64,000 bases of DNA. Origin: Neobacillus niacini. Its GTDB lineage: Bacteria; Bacillota; Bacilli; Bacillales; Cytobacillaceae. This document shows, piece after piece, positions 9,367-17,945 of the stretch. Every line of letters starts with the position of its first letter. The stretch's first letter is position 1. The notes beneath the pieces were generated by a model. That model was not told where the DNA came from. It was given only the letters and a program-made list of their open reading frames with translations, and made no database searches. The position numbers were made by a program, and so were the translations under genes. The stretch lies in NCBI RefSeq assembly GCF_023715415.1, contig NZ_JAMBOB010000006.1, forward strand, positions 124,001 to 188,000, in the 5' to 3' direction.

Positions 9367-11469
9367 CTACCTTCGTCGCTTTGAAAGTAATAATGTTATT
9401 TGAGTCATTGTTAATGGTAAAGAAAATGTTGATTTTCTTCTATAACCTAAGTATGTAGACTCCCACTTGTTTGTATATTCTTCTTTAAATTTTCTTAATC
9501 CTTGAAATTGATTTAGCTCGTTTCCATGTAGATAAATTTGCGCTGCAATTTTTTCACTAACAAATGCATATTTCGAAACTCTCCCGCCTAATTTAAAAAA
9601 GGTATAGCCGTTTCCATGTAGATATGGCAGCATATCATCACTAACCTGGTAGAAGACGGGGGTGTATCCATAGCGGTCTGCTTGTTCCTGAAACTCCTCA
9701 ATCGCATTCGATAATTCGTTATTATCACCTATTAGATCCCCAAGTATCACTAGTTTATCTGCATACTGCTGAAAAGGTATTAAGACATTCTTCTTGCTAT
9801 TCCAATAAATATATTTATCATCGAGTAATCGTAAATGCGACAAACTTCCATAATAGGTATTTATATGTTCTAGGATCGCTTCTTCTTGACCAATCGAAGT
9901 TTCAAATTTCCACTTTTTCGGCTTACTTATTACATATCCTGTAAAAAGGATAAATAATGCAATCAGTAGTCCAATCATCGCAGAGCTGAATAAATCTGAT
10001 GAATCTTCAATAACATAAGGCAAGAATTGGGACGGGATGGTAATTTTAGAAGATGGCAAATTAGAATAGCCAATCACCAAATACATTGAAATAATAACCG
10101 TAATTATCAAGATATCAACTGTAGTTTTCCCCCACGTAAGGACATAACTTTCCCGATAAAAATGTCCTTTTGACGTTCTTAGCAATAATGCAACGGTAAT
10201 AAGAAAAATAGCTTCCTCGTAATCAATTCCTTTAAAGATAGAAAACAAGGCGGCAAGAATTAACACAAGCATGGTCAAATCGTAAGTTCTTTTTACGCTG
10301 TATTCTATCCCTCGTGATAACCCAAGTAAGAGGAAGCCTGCGGCCACAGAGAGCTGATGAGAAATATTAATGATTGGAAAAGATAGTATTTCCTGAGCGA
10401 TTCTAAGTCTATCTATTATGCCTGGTACACTAGCAGACAATAGCAGGATTAGACCAGAAAGAAAAACGAGAATCGTAACTACGACATGACTAATATTTTG
10501 GAGGATTGTGTTAGGAATATTACTCCATGACTTGTTCCATTTCTCCCAATAACGTTTAATAAAAAGTACCGTACTGAATAAAAACGGAATCAAATAATAT
10601 CCAATCCGGTAGAATAATAGGATAACTAGAACTTTTTCTTCCGGAACATGTAAGTCCTGCATTCCCCAAATAAAAACGAGATCAAATGAACCAAGCCCAC
10701 CTGGTATCATACTGATAATACCAGCACAAGCCGCCACAACATAAACCGGAAAAAGCTGTTCAAATGTAACAGGTATTTCCATACTCCAAGATAAAAACCA
10801 AATACCACAAAAAACGGCTGTCCACTCTACTATTGAAATTAAAAAAAGTTTTACTCCTGCCACAAACGTGATAAAAGGCTGCTTGTCTCTCTTATTTTTA
10901 ACTATATGAATGCCAAAAAATAATGGCAAGTATAAAGATATACCCAGTACGCCAAAGTAAAGCCATTTTGTTTGTACAAAAATGGGATGGTTGCTGAAAC
11001 CGAGAGCTACTAATAGTCCAAACAAAGACATTCCAGTCATATAAAAAAAAGAAACAGCCGCAATACCTCCTACCAACCTTCGCTTATCCTTTTCAAATAT
11101 ATGATAGAAGTAGGTTCTTAACATTGCCCCGATTAAGCCGCCAAAGCCAAATAAATTCGAGTAGGTATTCACAATTAAAGCTTGTTCCAGGACTTCTTTT
11201 TTTCTAGCCTTTATTCCAAGAATTTTCATTAGCATTACATCATAGAGAAGCATAGGTAACACTGCAGCAAACATTACTACAAAGATAAGGATTAAAGTCC
11301 AAGACCGTAGTTGTACAATTTCAGTTTGAAGTAATCCTAGATCTAAATTCCCAATAAACTTTTTCAATTCAAGTAAAGCAAACACTAATAAGAGTAAGGG
11401 AAAGAGAAATTTTACAACTGTAAATGTTTTTCTTTTTTTCATACGATCGCTTACCACCTGTACTTTCAT
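9367..11469 (-). CDS. mprF: MprF-type phosphatidylglycerol flippase/lysyltransferase, C-terminal domain apparently deleted
   Basis: MprF makes lysyl-phosphatidylglycerol and flips it outward, giving resistance to cationic peptides. This copy has the full N-terminal flippase (about 1-310, with IPGGLGSFDLVF) and the second multi-helix block (about 320-530). The C-terminal synthase domain is about 150 residues rather than about 300. It starts normally (HLRLLDDKYIYW, GDLIGDNNELSNAIEEF, ADRYGYTPVFYQVS, GYTFFKLG). Near residue 627 it then jumps straight to the family's terminal segment (FVSEKIAAQIYLHGN, FQGLRKFKEEY, LPLTMTQITLLL). Total length is 700 against roughly 840-860. The frame stays open and both flanks match, so I read this as an in-frame deletion. 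Flippase function may persist; lysyl transfer probably does not. Confidence 0.82.
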   Translation of the reverse strand: MKVQVVSDRMKKRKTFTVVKFLFPLLLLVFALLELKKFIGNLDLGLLQTEIVQLRSWTLILIFVVMFAAVLPMLLYDVMLMKILGIKARKKEVLEQALIVNTYSNLFGFGGLIGAMLRTYFYHIFEKDKRRLVGGIAAVSFFYMTGMSLFGLLVALGFSNHPIFVQTKWLYFGVLGISLYLPLFFGIHIVKNKRDKQPFITFVAGVKLFLISIVEWTAVFCGIWFLSWSMEIPVTFEQLFPVYVVAACAGIISMIPGGLGSFDLVFIWGMQDLHVPEEKVLVILLFYRIGYYLIPFLFSTVLFIKRYWEKWNKSWSNIPNTILQNISHVVVTILVFLSGLILLLSASVPGIIDRLRIAQEILSFPIINISHQLSVAAGFLLLGLSRGIEYSVKRTYDLTMLVLILAALFSIFKGIDYEEAIFLITVALLLRTSKGHFYRESYVLTWGKTTVDILIITVIISMYLVIGYSNLPSSKITIPSQFLPYVIEDSSDLFSSAMIGLLIALFILFTGYVISKPKKWKFETSIGQEEAILEHINTYYGSLSHLRLLDDKYIYWNSKKNVLIPFQQYADKLVILGDLIGDNNELSNAIEEFQEQADRYGYTPVFYQVSDDMLPYLHGNGYTFFKLGGRVSKYAFVSEKIAAQIYLHGNELNQFQGLRKFKEEYTNKWESTYLGYRRKSTFSLPLTMTQITLLLSKRRR

Positions 11470-11628
11470 TCCTACATTAACTATAAACTTATCAGCTGGA
11501 AAATCAAAGTAATTATCACATTTCTAGAGTATATGTACTAGCAATAAAAAAAAATTATTAAAAAGAGACAAGTTTACCTCCCTTCTCTGCATAAACATGG
11601 AATAGGACAAATTATTGGGGGGTTACTA

Positions 11629-12081
11629 ATGAAGTTTTTAGTAGTAAAGAAAGATACACTTGTTTTTATTTTGGTAACAGCATTCTTACTCGTAACGATT
11701 TCTGCCTGGTTCTTGTTAAAAGCTGGTGATACAGCAGTTTTCAATCAAACAGCTAGTGAGGATATTAGAGAAATTCATATGGTCACAGTAGAATATAACA
11801 GTACTACAAAAGATGGAAAGGAAATAGAAGTATACCGTTGGGATCCAGGAACAATTAATGTTGACGCTGGTGAAAAGGTAAACCTTTACATTAGTGGTAT
11901 TAATGGCGAAGAGCATCCCTTCTATATTGAAGGTACAGACATTAAAGGTACCGTCAAAAAAGGGGAAGAAACAATGGTGCCCCTCCAAATTGATAAAGAA
12001 GGTACGTATCGTTTGATTTGTGAAGTTCATGGAGACAGAGATCATAATGGGCCAATGATTGCTGACATTATCGTCGATTAA
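11629..12081 (+). CDS. Membrane-anchored cupredoxin-domain protein
   Basis: A 150-residue protein with one N-terminal membrane anchor (about 10-30) and an extracytoplasmic cupredoxin-like beta-sandwich. Candidate copper ligands are arranged as in the family: H96 (GEEHPFYI), C131 and H134 (CEVHGDRDH), and M143 (NGPM). It may carry electrons or bind copper at the membrane; the partner is unknown. The ribosome-binding region GGGGGG precedes ATG 11629. It stands alone, with its own terminator, upstream of pflB and divergent from mprF. Confidence 0.75.
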   Translation: MKFLVVKKDTLVFILVTAFLLVTISAWFLLKAGDTAVFNQTASEDIREIHMVTVEYNSTTKDGKEIEVYRWDPGTINVDAGEKVNLYISGINGEEHPFYIEGTDIKGTVKKGEETMVPLQIDKEGTYRLICEVHGDRDHNGPMIADIIVD

Positions 12082-12109
12082 AAGCAGGAGATTTCTCTCC
12101 TGCTTTTTT
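12081..12109 (+). terminator. Terminator of the cupredoxin gene
   Basis: AAAGCAGGAG (12081-12090) pairs with CTCCTGCTTT, followed by T's. The rest of the 12110-12310 gap is A+T-rich with no gene I can support. Confidence 0.8.
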
Positions 12110-12310
12110 AATTGTAATTGGGTACCTGTTTCATTGGTTTACACTATAAACATGTTGGTATTATTGATTTCTTCTTATATAACAGTTTGAGTTTTTTCTC
12201 AAATAATTATAGTACAGTTTTTAAAAGACGATTTTTACTACTCCTAACACAGGGTATAAAAAACCTTGATAAATCAATAGAATTTAAGGTTCACAATATG
12301 TTAACAATAT

Positions 12311-12328
12311 TTGTGATTCCATTCACAA
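12311..12328. promoter_or_regulatory. Fnr/Rex-type operator upstream of pflB
   Basis: TTGTGATTCCATTCACAA is a perfect TTGTGA-N6-TCACAA palindrome. It fits both the Fnr consensus (TGTGA-N6-TCACA) and, nearly, the Rex consensus (TTGTGAA-N4-TTCACAA). Two extended -10 elements follow: TGTTATACT (12335-12343) and TGTTATATT (12368-12376). Relative to the first, the site would overlap the -35 region, as a repressor operator does. Relative to the second, it would sit near -62, a class I activator position. Confidence 0.8.
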
Positions 12329-12409
12329 GAAACCTGTTATACTTTAGTTAAGAAATAACAGCAACACTGTTATATTAAAATTCATTCAAACTTATGAGGT
12401 GAAATAATA

Positions 12410-14635
12410 ATGGAACAATGGAAAGGTTTTACCAAAGGTACATGGACAAAAGAAGTTAACGTTCGAGATTTCATCCTAAAAAACTACAACCAATACGAAG
12501 GTGACGACAGCTTCCTAGCAAGTGCAACAGATGCAACAAACAAGCTTTGGGAGCAAGTAATGGAATTAACAACACAGGAACGTGAAAAAGGCGGAGTCCT
12601 AGACATGGATACTGAAACAGTATCTACCATTACTTCTCACACTCCTGGTTACTTAAATGAAGAACTTGAAAAAGTAGTTGGTGTTCAAACTGACAAGCCT
12701 TTTAATCGCTCTATGCAGCCTTTCGGTGGAATTCGGATGGCAAAAGCAGCATTAGAATCTTATGGATACGAACTAAATCCAGAAATTGAAAGATTCTTTA
12801 CAGAGTTTCGTAAAACACACAACCAAGGGGTTTTTGACGCTTATACCGATGAAATGATGTTGGCTCGTAAGGCAGCGATTATTACAGGACTTCCTGATGC
12901 TTATGGCCGTGGTCGTATTATCGGTGACTATCGTCGTGTAGCACTATACGGAGTAGATTTCTTAATCAAGGAAAAACAAAATGATCAAAAGAATACAAGC
13001 AAGGTAATGACGGAAGACAATATGCGTCTTCGCGAAGAAATTGCAGAACAAATTCGTGCACTAAAAGAATTGAAAGAAATGGCCAGCAGTCACGGCTTTG
13101 ATATTTCACAGCCAGCTACGACTGCTCAAGAAGCATTCCAATGGTTGTATTTTGGATACTTAGCTGCTATTAAAGAGCAAAACGGTGCCGCAATGAGTCT
13201 TGGACGCGTATCTACTTTCCTAGATATTTATATTGAAAGAGACTTGGAAAATGGTACTTTAACCGAAGTGGAAGCACAGGAAATTGTTGACCATTTTGTC
13301 ATGAAGCTTCGATTAGTAAAATTTGCACGTACACCTGATTATAATGATTTATTCAGCGGTGACCCAACTTGGGTAACAGAGTCAATTGGTGGTATGGCAT
13401 CTGACAGTCGTTCACTTGTAACAAAAAGCTCTTTCCGTTTCCTACACACATTAGATAACTTAGGTCCAGCACCAGAACCAAACCTAACCGTACTATGGTC
13501 ACCACAGCTTCCTGAGAACTTTAAAAAATATTGTGCAAAAATGTCAATTAAAACTAGCTCTATCCAATATGAAAACGACGATATCATGCGTCCTGAGTAC
13601 GGTGATGATTATGGAATTGCTTGCTGTGTATCTGCTATGGAAATTGGTAAACAAATGCAGTTCTTCGGCGCCCGTGCGAACCTTGCAAAAGCTCTACTCT
13701 ACTCCATTAACGGTGGTGTGGATGAGAAATTAAAGATTCAAGTGGGACCACAATATCAGCCAATCACTTCAGAAGTATTGAATTACGAAGAAGTTATGCA
13801 AAAGTTTGATCAAATGATGGAATGGCTTGCAGGTCTATACATCAACACCTTGAATGTTATTCACTATATGCATGATAAGTACAGCTATGAAAGAATTGAA
13901 ATGGCTCTACATGACTCTCAAATCTTACGTACCATGGCAACAGGTATCGCTGGATTGAGTGTAGTAGCTGACTCATTAAGTGCAATTAAATATGCTGAAG
14001 TGAAAGTCATTCGCGATGAAAACGGCTTAGCTGTTGATTTTGAAACAACTGGCGACTTCCCTAAATACGGAAACAACGATGACCGTGTTGACAGTATTGC
14101 GGTTGAAATCGTAAAAACATTTATGAAAAAATTACGTAAGCACCAAACCTACCGTAATTCCGTTCATACAATGTCAATCTTGACGATTACTTCAAACGTA
14201 GTTTATGGTAAGAAGACTGGTAATACACCAGACGGCCGTCGTACTGGCGAACCATTCGCACCAGGTGCAAACCCAATGCATGGTCGTGACACAAAGGGTA
14301 CACTTGCTTCTCTATCTTCCGTTGCTAAACTGCCATACAGCTCAGCAATGGATGGAATTTCAAATACTTTCTCCATCGTTCCTAAAGCATTAGGTAAAGA
14401 AGAAGAAAGTCAGGTTCGAAATTTAGTTTCTATCTTAGACGGATACGCAGTCAAATCTGGTCACCATCTAAATGTTAACGTCTTTAATAAGGAAACATTA
14501 ATGGATGCAATGGAACATCCAGAATTATATCCACAATTAACCATTCGTGTTTCCGGTTATGCGGTTAACTTCATCAAATTAACAAAAGAACAGCAGTTAG
14601 ACGTAATTAACCGTACTTTCCACGAATCACTATAA
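12410..14635 (+). CDS. pflB: Formate C-acetyltransferase (pyruvate formate-lyase)
   Basis: A glycyl-radical enzyme that cleaves pyruvate with CoA to acetyl-CoA and formate during anaerobic growth. The catalytic cysteine pair is visible in [12 protein letters not shown], and the glycyl-radical segment [12 protein letters not shown] lies near the C-terminus. The central GxxxYxR stretches are intact, and length (741) is standard. Ribosome-binding site TGAGGTGAAAT. The activase gene pflA follows 63 bases later, with two GGGGCTCCT direct repeats in the gap. Control by redox or oxygen is suggested by the palindrome at 12311-12328. Confidence 0.97.
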   Translation: MEQWKGFTKGTWTKEVNVRDFILKNYNQYEGDDSFLASATDATNKLWEQVMELTTQEREKGGVLDMDTETVSTITSHTPGYLNEELEKVVGVQTDKPFNRSMQPFGGIRMAKAALESYGYELNPEIERFFTEFRKTHNQGVFDAYTDEMMLARKAAIITGLPDAYGRGRIIGDYRRVALYGVDFLIKEKQNDQKNTSKVMTEDNMRLREEIAEQIRALKELKEMASSHGFDISQPATTAQEAFQWLYFGYLAAIKEQNGAAMSLGRVSTFLDIYIERDLENGTLTEVEAQEIVDHFVMKLRLVKFARTPDYNDLFSGDPTWVTESIGGMASDSRSLVTKSSFRFLHTLDNLGPAPEPNLTVLWSPQLPENFKKYCAKMSIKTSSIQYENDDIMRPEYGDDYGIACCVSAMEIGKQMQFFGARANLAKALLYSINGGVDEKLKIQVGPQYQPITSEVLNYEEVMQKFDQMMEWLAGLYINTLNVIHYMHDKYSYERIEMALHDSQILRTMATGIAGLSVVADSLSAIKYAEVKVIRDENGLAVDFETTGDFPKYGNNDDRVDSIAVEIVKTFMKKLRKHQTYRNSVHTMSILTITSNVVYGKKTGNTPDGRRTGEPFAPGANPMHGRDTKGTLASLSSVAKLPYSSAMDGISNTFSIVPKALGKEEESQVRNLVSILDGYAVKSGHHLNVNVFNKETLMDAMEHPELYPQLTIRVSGYAVNFIKLTKEQQLDVINRTFHESL

Positions 14636-14698
14636 TCGTAGATTTTGGGGCTCCTTTTTAAGGGGCTCCTGCTTTAAAAATAAAGGGGGATCTTCTTC

Positions 14699-15439
14699 AT
14701 GAACGGAAATATTCATTCTATTGAAACATTAGGAACAGTCGACGGACCAGGTATACGCTATGTAGTATTTACACAAGGCTGCCTATTACGCTGTCAGTTT
14801 TGCCATAACGCGGATACATGGGAAATCGGCAGCGGCAAACAGATGACCGTTTCCGAAATCATGGATGATCTCATGTCCTACCTTCCTTTCATCCAATCTT
14901 CTGGTGGAGGAATTACTGTCAGCGGCGGTGAACCACTTCTACAAATACCTTTCCTTACTGAATTGTTTAAGGAATGTAAGAAGAAAGGGATTCATACGAC
15001 CATTGATTCTTCTGGAGGCTGTTTTTCTCACTCTAAACTATTTATTGAACAGCTTGAAGAGTTATTAAACTATACGGATTTGATATTACTTGATTTAAAA
15101 CATATTAACCGTAAAAAACATATCCAATTAACGGGTATGGCAAATGACCATATTCTTGAATTTGCTAAGTTTTTATCTGATCGTAAAGTACCTGTATGGG
15201 TGCGCCATGTCCTCGTCCCTACTGTTTCAGATGATCCAGAGGATCTTCAAAAACTTGGGGAATTTATTGGTACATTAGAAAATGTCCAAAAGATTGATAT
15301 ACTGCCTTACCATAAGCTCGGTGTTTATAAATGGGAAGCACTAGGATTAGAATATCCATTAAATCATGTTGAACCACCTTCTGAGGAAAAAGTGGATTTC
15401 GCATATAAGATGATTACAGCACACTGGAAAAATCAGTAG
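14699..15439 (+). CDS. pflA: Pyruvate formate-lyase activating enzyme (radical SAM)
   Basis: A radical S-adenosylmethionine enzyme that installs the glycyl radical on PflB. The cluster-binding motif CLLRCQFC (CxxxCxxC, about residues 28-35) is followed by HNADTWEIGSG. The SAM-binding glycine motif GGGITVSGGEPL is near residues 70-80. Length (246) is normal. AGGGGGA precedes the ATG. It forms an operon with pflB, ending at the terminator at 15451-15481. Confidence 0.97.
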   Translation: MNGNIHSIETLGTVDGPGIRYVVFTQGCLLRCQFCHNADTWEIGSGKQMTVSEIMDDLMSYLPFIQSSGGGITVSGGEPLLQIPFLTELFKECKKKGIHTTIDSSGGCFSHSKLFIEQLEELLNYTDLILLDLKHINRKKHIQLTGMANDHILEFAKFLSDRKVPVWVRHVLVPTVSDDPEDLQKLGEFIGTLENVQKIDILPYHKLGVYKWEALGLEYPLNHVEPPSEEKVDFAYKMITAHWKNQ

Positions 15440-15450
15440 CTGAGAGGGAA

Positions 15451-15483
15451 AATGCTGCTCTACAGTTGAGCAGCATTTTTTGA
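15451..15483 (+). terminator. Terminator of pflBA
   Basis: AATGCTGCTC (15451-15460) pairs with GAGCAGCATT, followed by TTTTT. Confidence 0.85.
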
Positions 15484-15496
15484 TAATTTGTTTAAA

Positions 15497-15525
15497 TTGC
15501 TTCTTAACCCTTTCTCCTTTATACT
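15497..15525 (+). promoter_or_regulatory. Sigma-A-type promoter for the leader peptide-yidC2 unit
   Basis: TTGCTT (15497-15502), a 17-base spacer and TATACT (15520-15525) lie about 40 bases upstream of the leader-peptide start. This implies a transcript beginning near 15532. Confidence 0.65.
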
Positions 15526-15562
15526 CAATTCAGGTAGCAGTTAAAAAGCGAGGTGATTATTT

Positions 15563-15868
15563 TTGTACCAATTGCTCATTGATTTTACTGATACAAATGC
15601 GTTAGAAGCACTATATTTAAGTCTATATTTCGGTGTAATTATTAAAGTACTCTGGGCATGGAATGTGGAATATTGCTTTATGGGATCCATAAGCGAACCC
15701 GCACATACAAAAATCAATCACCCATTGTTTATTTATAAGAAGAAATGCTCTGTAAATAGAAATCTTATTCTAAATCGTATCTTTAAATATATTCGTAGAA
15801 AAGAAAGTTCACAAGATGATACAGAAGATCCTATTTCCTCCTCCCTATTACAGCTAAAAACATTTTAA
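15563..15868 (+). CDS. MifM-like regulatory nascent chain upstream of yidC2 (101 aa)
   Basis: In B. subtilis, MifM is a self-arresting membrane peptide. It senses loss of YidC activity and, when stalled, lets ribosomes start on yidC2. This ORF has the same position and layout. A hydrophobic N-terminal segment (about 13-33, ALYLSLYFGVIIKVLWAW) is followed by a polar linker. Next comes RIFKYIRRK (72-80), resembling MifM's RITTWIRK, then an acidic cluster DDTED (85-89) and a short tail with SSSLL. Overall sequence is otherwise divergent, and the gap from the arginine to the acids is about four residues shorter than I recall for MifM. Start is TTG 15563 behind GAGGTGAT. Codons 91-94 encode the strand that masks the yidC2 ribosome-binding site. 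Confidence 0.78.
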   Translation: MYQLLIDFTDTNALEALYLSLYFGVIIKVLWAWNVEYCFMGSISEPAHTKINHPLFIYKKKCSVNRNLILNRIFKYIRRKESSQDDTEDPISSSLLQLKTF

Positions 15869-15887
15869 CCAATTTTAGGAGGAAATA
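15832..15887 (+). promoter_or_regulatory. Stem-loop sequestering the yidC2 ribosome-binding site
   Basis: ATTTCCTCCT (15833-15842), inside the leader-peptide ORF, is an exact reverse complement of AGGAGGAAAT (15877-15886), the yidC2 Shine-Dalgarno. The flanking T15832 can pair with the A of the yidC2 ATG. A ribosome paused with its P site in codons 85-89 would cover or unwind the 5' strand and expose the site, as in the MifM mechanism. Confidence 0.8.
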
Positions 15888-16672
15888 TGAAAAACAAATC
15901 TTCTTTACCAATAGTATTACTGTTAACCTTAACTACGATCTTACTTTCTGCTTGTTCAGCAGCAGATGGAAAAGGTGATGGATTTTTTAATACGTATTTT
16001 GTCGAACCATTTACTGTTTCTATACATTTTCTAGCTGAGTTTTTCAATGGAAGCTATGGGTTATCGATTATTCTTGTTACCCTCATCATTCGACTGATAT
16101 TAATGCCGTTTATGCTAAAGCAATATAGAAATCAAATGAACATGAAAGAGAAAATGGATGTCATGAAGCCTGAAATGGACGCCATCCAAAAGAAAATGAA
16201 AGATGAAAAGGATCAAAAAAAGAAACAAGAAATGCAGCAGGAATTAATGGGTCTTTATCAGAAACATGGTGTCAATCCATTAAATATGGGGTGTTTACCT
16301 CTTCTGATTCAAATGCCGATTCTAACGGGCTTTTATTATGCGATTCGTGGTTCTGAAGAAATTGCAAGCCACCGTTTTCTATGGTTTAGTCTTGGAGAAC
16401 CTGATATCATCATTACTATCATTGCAGGTGTTATATATTATTTCCAATTTAAGGTCTCACAGTCTAATATGCCATCTGCTCAAGCGCAACAAATGAAATT
16501 CATGGGGCTATTGTCCCCACTTATGATTGTTATATTCTCTTTCAGTTCGCCTGCGGCACTTCCACTTTATTGGGCAGTAGGTGGTACGTTTTTAATTCTA
16601 CAAACATGGTTAAGCAGAAAGATCTATCAAAAAGGAAAAGAAACAGAAATGAAAGCAAGTACAATGAATTAG
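15887..16672 (+). CDS. yidC2: Membrane protein insertase YidC2 (OxaA family)
   Basis: Inserts proteins into the cytoplasmic membrane, with or without SecYEG. The lipoprotein-type signal ends LLSAC (C23). The five-helix core includes the conserved hydrophilic-groove arginine region (LVTLIIRLILMPFMLKQ) and the cytoplasmic coiled hairpin rich in Lys/Met (about 85-125). Later helices include NPLNMGCLPLLIQMPILTGFYYAI and ALPLYWAVGG. Length (261) and the leader peptide point to the inducible paralogue YidC2 rather than SpoIIIJ, which lies in the jag operon. Translation probably depends on stalling in the upstream peptide. Confidence 0.93.
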   Translation: MKNKSSLPIVLLLTLTTILLSACSAADGKGDGFFNTYFVEPFTVSIHFLAEFFNGSYGLSIILVTLIIRLILMPFMLKQYRNQMNMKEKMDVMKPEMDAIQKKMKDEKDQKKKQEMQQELMGLYQKHGVNPLNMGCLPLLIQMPILTGFYYAIRGSEEIASHRFLWFSLGEPDIIITIIAGVIYYFQFKVSQSNMPSAQAQQMKFMGLLSPLMIVIFSFSSPAALPLYWAVGGTFLILQTWLSRKIYQKGKETEMKASTMN

Positions 16673-16679
16673 TAACGAA

Positions 16680-16706
16680 AAGAAGCATTGGGCTCCAATG
16701 CTTCTT
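16680..16706. terminator. Bidirectional terminator
   Basis: AAGAAGCATTGG (16680-16691) pairs with CCAATGCTTCTT (16695-16706). It lies between yidC2 and the convergent GNAT gene and overlaps the latter's stop codon. Confidence 0.8.
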
Positions 16707-17295
16707 ATTTTCGGTCAAGTTTCCTTCCTACGTTTAACTTTACCTTCTCCCACTCATTATCAAGGATGCTGTAGAAGACCGTGTCTCGAACATATCCACC
16801 CGATAGTTTTCTATCCTTTCGTAACGTACCTTCTTTTACAGCTCCTATTCTTTCGATTGCTTTTTGAGAACGGAGGTTTCGAGAATCTGTTTTAAGCTGA
16901 ACACGCCTAACCTTCCAGCTTTCAAATGCATGTTGAAGAAGCAGATATTTACATTCCGTGTTTACTCTGGTCCTCCATGTATCAGGATGATACCAAGTGG
17001 ATCCAATTTCTAGACTATTATGTTCAGGTGAAATATCTAGATACCTTGTACATCCAATAATTTTGTCTTCCTGAGTAACAACAGTAAATGTGTAATCGAT
17101 ACCCTTTTCTCTCTTTTGAATAGCAGAAGCAATCATTTGCTCCATTTCTGCTTTACTCCTCACTGTTGTAGCCATGTAGGTCCAAATCTCATCAGGTTTA
17201 GCTGCTTCCCATAATCCGTCGATATGCTCAATGCTGATGGGAAGTAGTTTAACTGTTTCCCCTTTTAACTCAAAAAGCTCATTCCACATGCTCAT
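16705..17295 (-). CDS. GNAT family N-acetyltransferase (RimJ/RimL-like)
   Basis: An acetyl-CoA-dependent N-acetyltransferase (196 aa). It has the RimL-type N-terminus (GETVKLLPISIEHIDGLW), a central strand with DKIIGCTRYLDISPEHNSLEIGSTWYHP, and the family's RVQLKTDSRNLRSQKAIERIGAVKEGTLRKD, where NxxSxxAIExxGFxxEG is typical. The usual acetyl-CoA loop appears as WRTRVNTECK. The substrate is unknown; relatives modify ribosomal proteins or small amines. Strong GGGGGGAGAT ribosome-binding site before ATG 17295. Confidence 0.88.
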   Translation of the reverse strand: MSMWNELFELKGETVKLLPISIEHIDGLWEAAKPDEIWTYMATTVRSKAEMEQMIASAIQKREKGIDYTFTVVTQEDKIIGCTRYLDISPEHNSLEIGSTWYHPDTWRTRVNTECKYLLLQHAFESWKVRRVQLKTDSRNLRSQKAIERIGAVKEGTLRKDRKLSGGYVRDTVFYSILDNEWEKVKLNVGRKLDRK

Positions 17296-17323
17296 TTATC
17301 TCCCCCCTATTTGTATAAAAAAA

Positions 17324-17351
17324 TAGACTGCAGGCTTGGCCTATCAGTCTA
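17324..17351 (-). terminator. Terminator of the 68-aa protein gene
   Basis: TAGACTG (17324-17330) pairs with CAGTCTA (17345-17351), with an inner AGGC/GCCT pairing. On the minus strand a T run follows. The hairpin includes the stop codon. Confidence 0.65.
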
Positions 17352-17550
17352 CATTTTGGAAATATTCTTTATAAAATCCGCCGACCTTGCCGGTATTGTC
17401 AATAATATAATAAAACTCTTCTGTTTCATTTTTCACATCATATATCTTTCCAGCAGTTAAAGCTTTATTTACAATATATTTTTTAGCATCCGTATGTACA
17501 CATTTTACTTTTTTTACTGTTTCACGATCGCGCCATGTTAAATGAATCAT
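17344..17550 (-). CDS. Conserved small protein, DUF6501-like (68 aa)
   Basis: A cytoplasmic 68-residue protein beginning MIHLTWRDRETVKKVKCVHT and ending GKVGGFYKEYF plus a short tail. The layout, an all-beta pattern closing with GxVGGFYKxYF, recalls Bacillus proteins annotated as DUF6501; I am moderately sure of this link. No catalytic motif or membrane segment is visible. It is a single-gene unit with its own terminator. Confidence 0.65.
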   Translation of the reverse strand: MIHLTWRDRETVKKVKCVHTDAKKYIVNKALTAGKIYDVKNETEEFYYIIDNTGKVGGFYKEYFQNVD

Positions 17551-17762
17551 CCTAGCACCGTTCCTTTCCGTTAATAACTATTCCTTAGTTAGTATAATCA
17601 AATGGGACAGTGTAGCGCAACTAAATTTCATTGGTGGCTTATGAAATATTAATATGGTTTTAATATGACAAATTTGTGAATTGGGTTCTCAAATGGAAAT
17701 AAAACGATTACAATATAAAAAACTGAATATTCAATTCACTTTCCAAAGGAGGCATTCTTAAA

Positions 17763-17897
17763 TTGAAAATTATGAGTAACGAACTATTGGTAGTTTCGTA
17801 TCGGGATGCAGTGAAGTCTGGGAAAGAAAAAGAATGGATAAAGATTTTAAAGGATGAAATTAAACGTCGTGGATTAAGGCCATTTAAAAATCGATAA
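17763..17897 (+). CDS. sda: Sda, sporulation histidine kinase inhibitor
   Basis: Sda is a helical-hairpin checkpoint protein that binds KinA/KinB and blocks the Spo0A phosphorelay when replication is perturbed. This 44-residue frame reads MKIMSNELLVVSYRDAVKSG, then EWIKILKDEIKRRGL, matching the family pattern LSDELLIESYxxA...DFIxLIxxEIxRRxL. The start is TTG 17763, ten bases after AAAGGAGG; an internal ATG (17772) is too far from that site. I found no perfect DnaA box (TTATNCACA) in the roughly 160 bases upstream. A terminator shared with mnmH follows. Confidence 0.85.
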   Translation: MKIMSNELLVVSYRDAVKSGKEKEWIKILKDEIKRRGLRPFKNR

Positions 17898-17916
17898 CTT
17901 TTGCCATCTGAATGAA

Positions 17917-17945
17917 GAACCGCCGATTATGTTCGGCGGTTTTTT
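17917..17945. terminator. Bidirectional terminator
   Basis: ACCGCCGA (17919-17926) pairs with TCGGCGGT (17933-17940), followed by TTTTT. It lies between convergent sda and mnmH. Confidence 0.8.

Noticed and set aside
9361..9600. Frameshift as the cause of the short MprF
   Set aside because: Sequence on both sides of the junction matches the family in the same frame down to the C-terminus, which fits a deletion better than a frameshift.
12118..12351. 77-residue plus-strand reading frame upstream of pflB
   Set aside because: It has no ribosome-binding site, its composition is A+T-rich and low in charge, and it overlaps the pflB operator and promoter elements.
17668..17690. Fnr-like site TTGTGAATTGGGTTCTCAA upstream of sda
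   Set aside because: The right half does not match TCACA at the required spacing.
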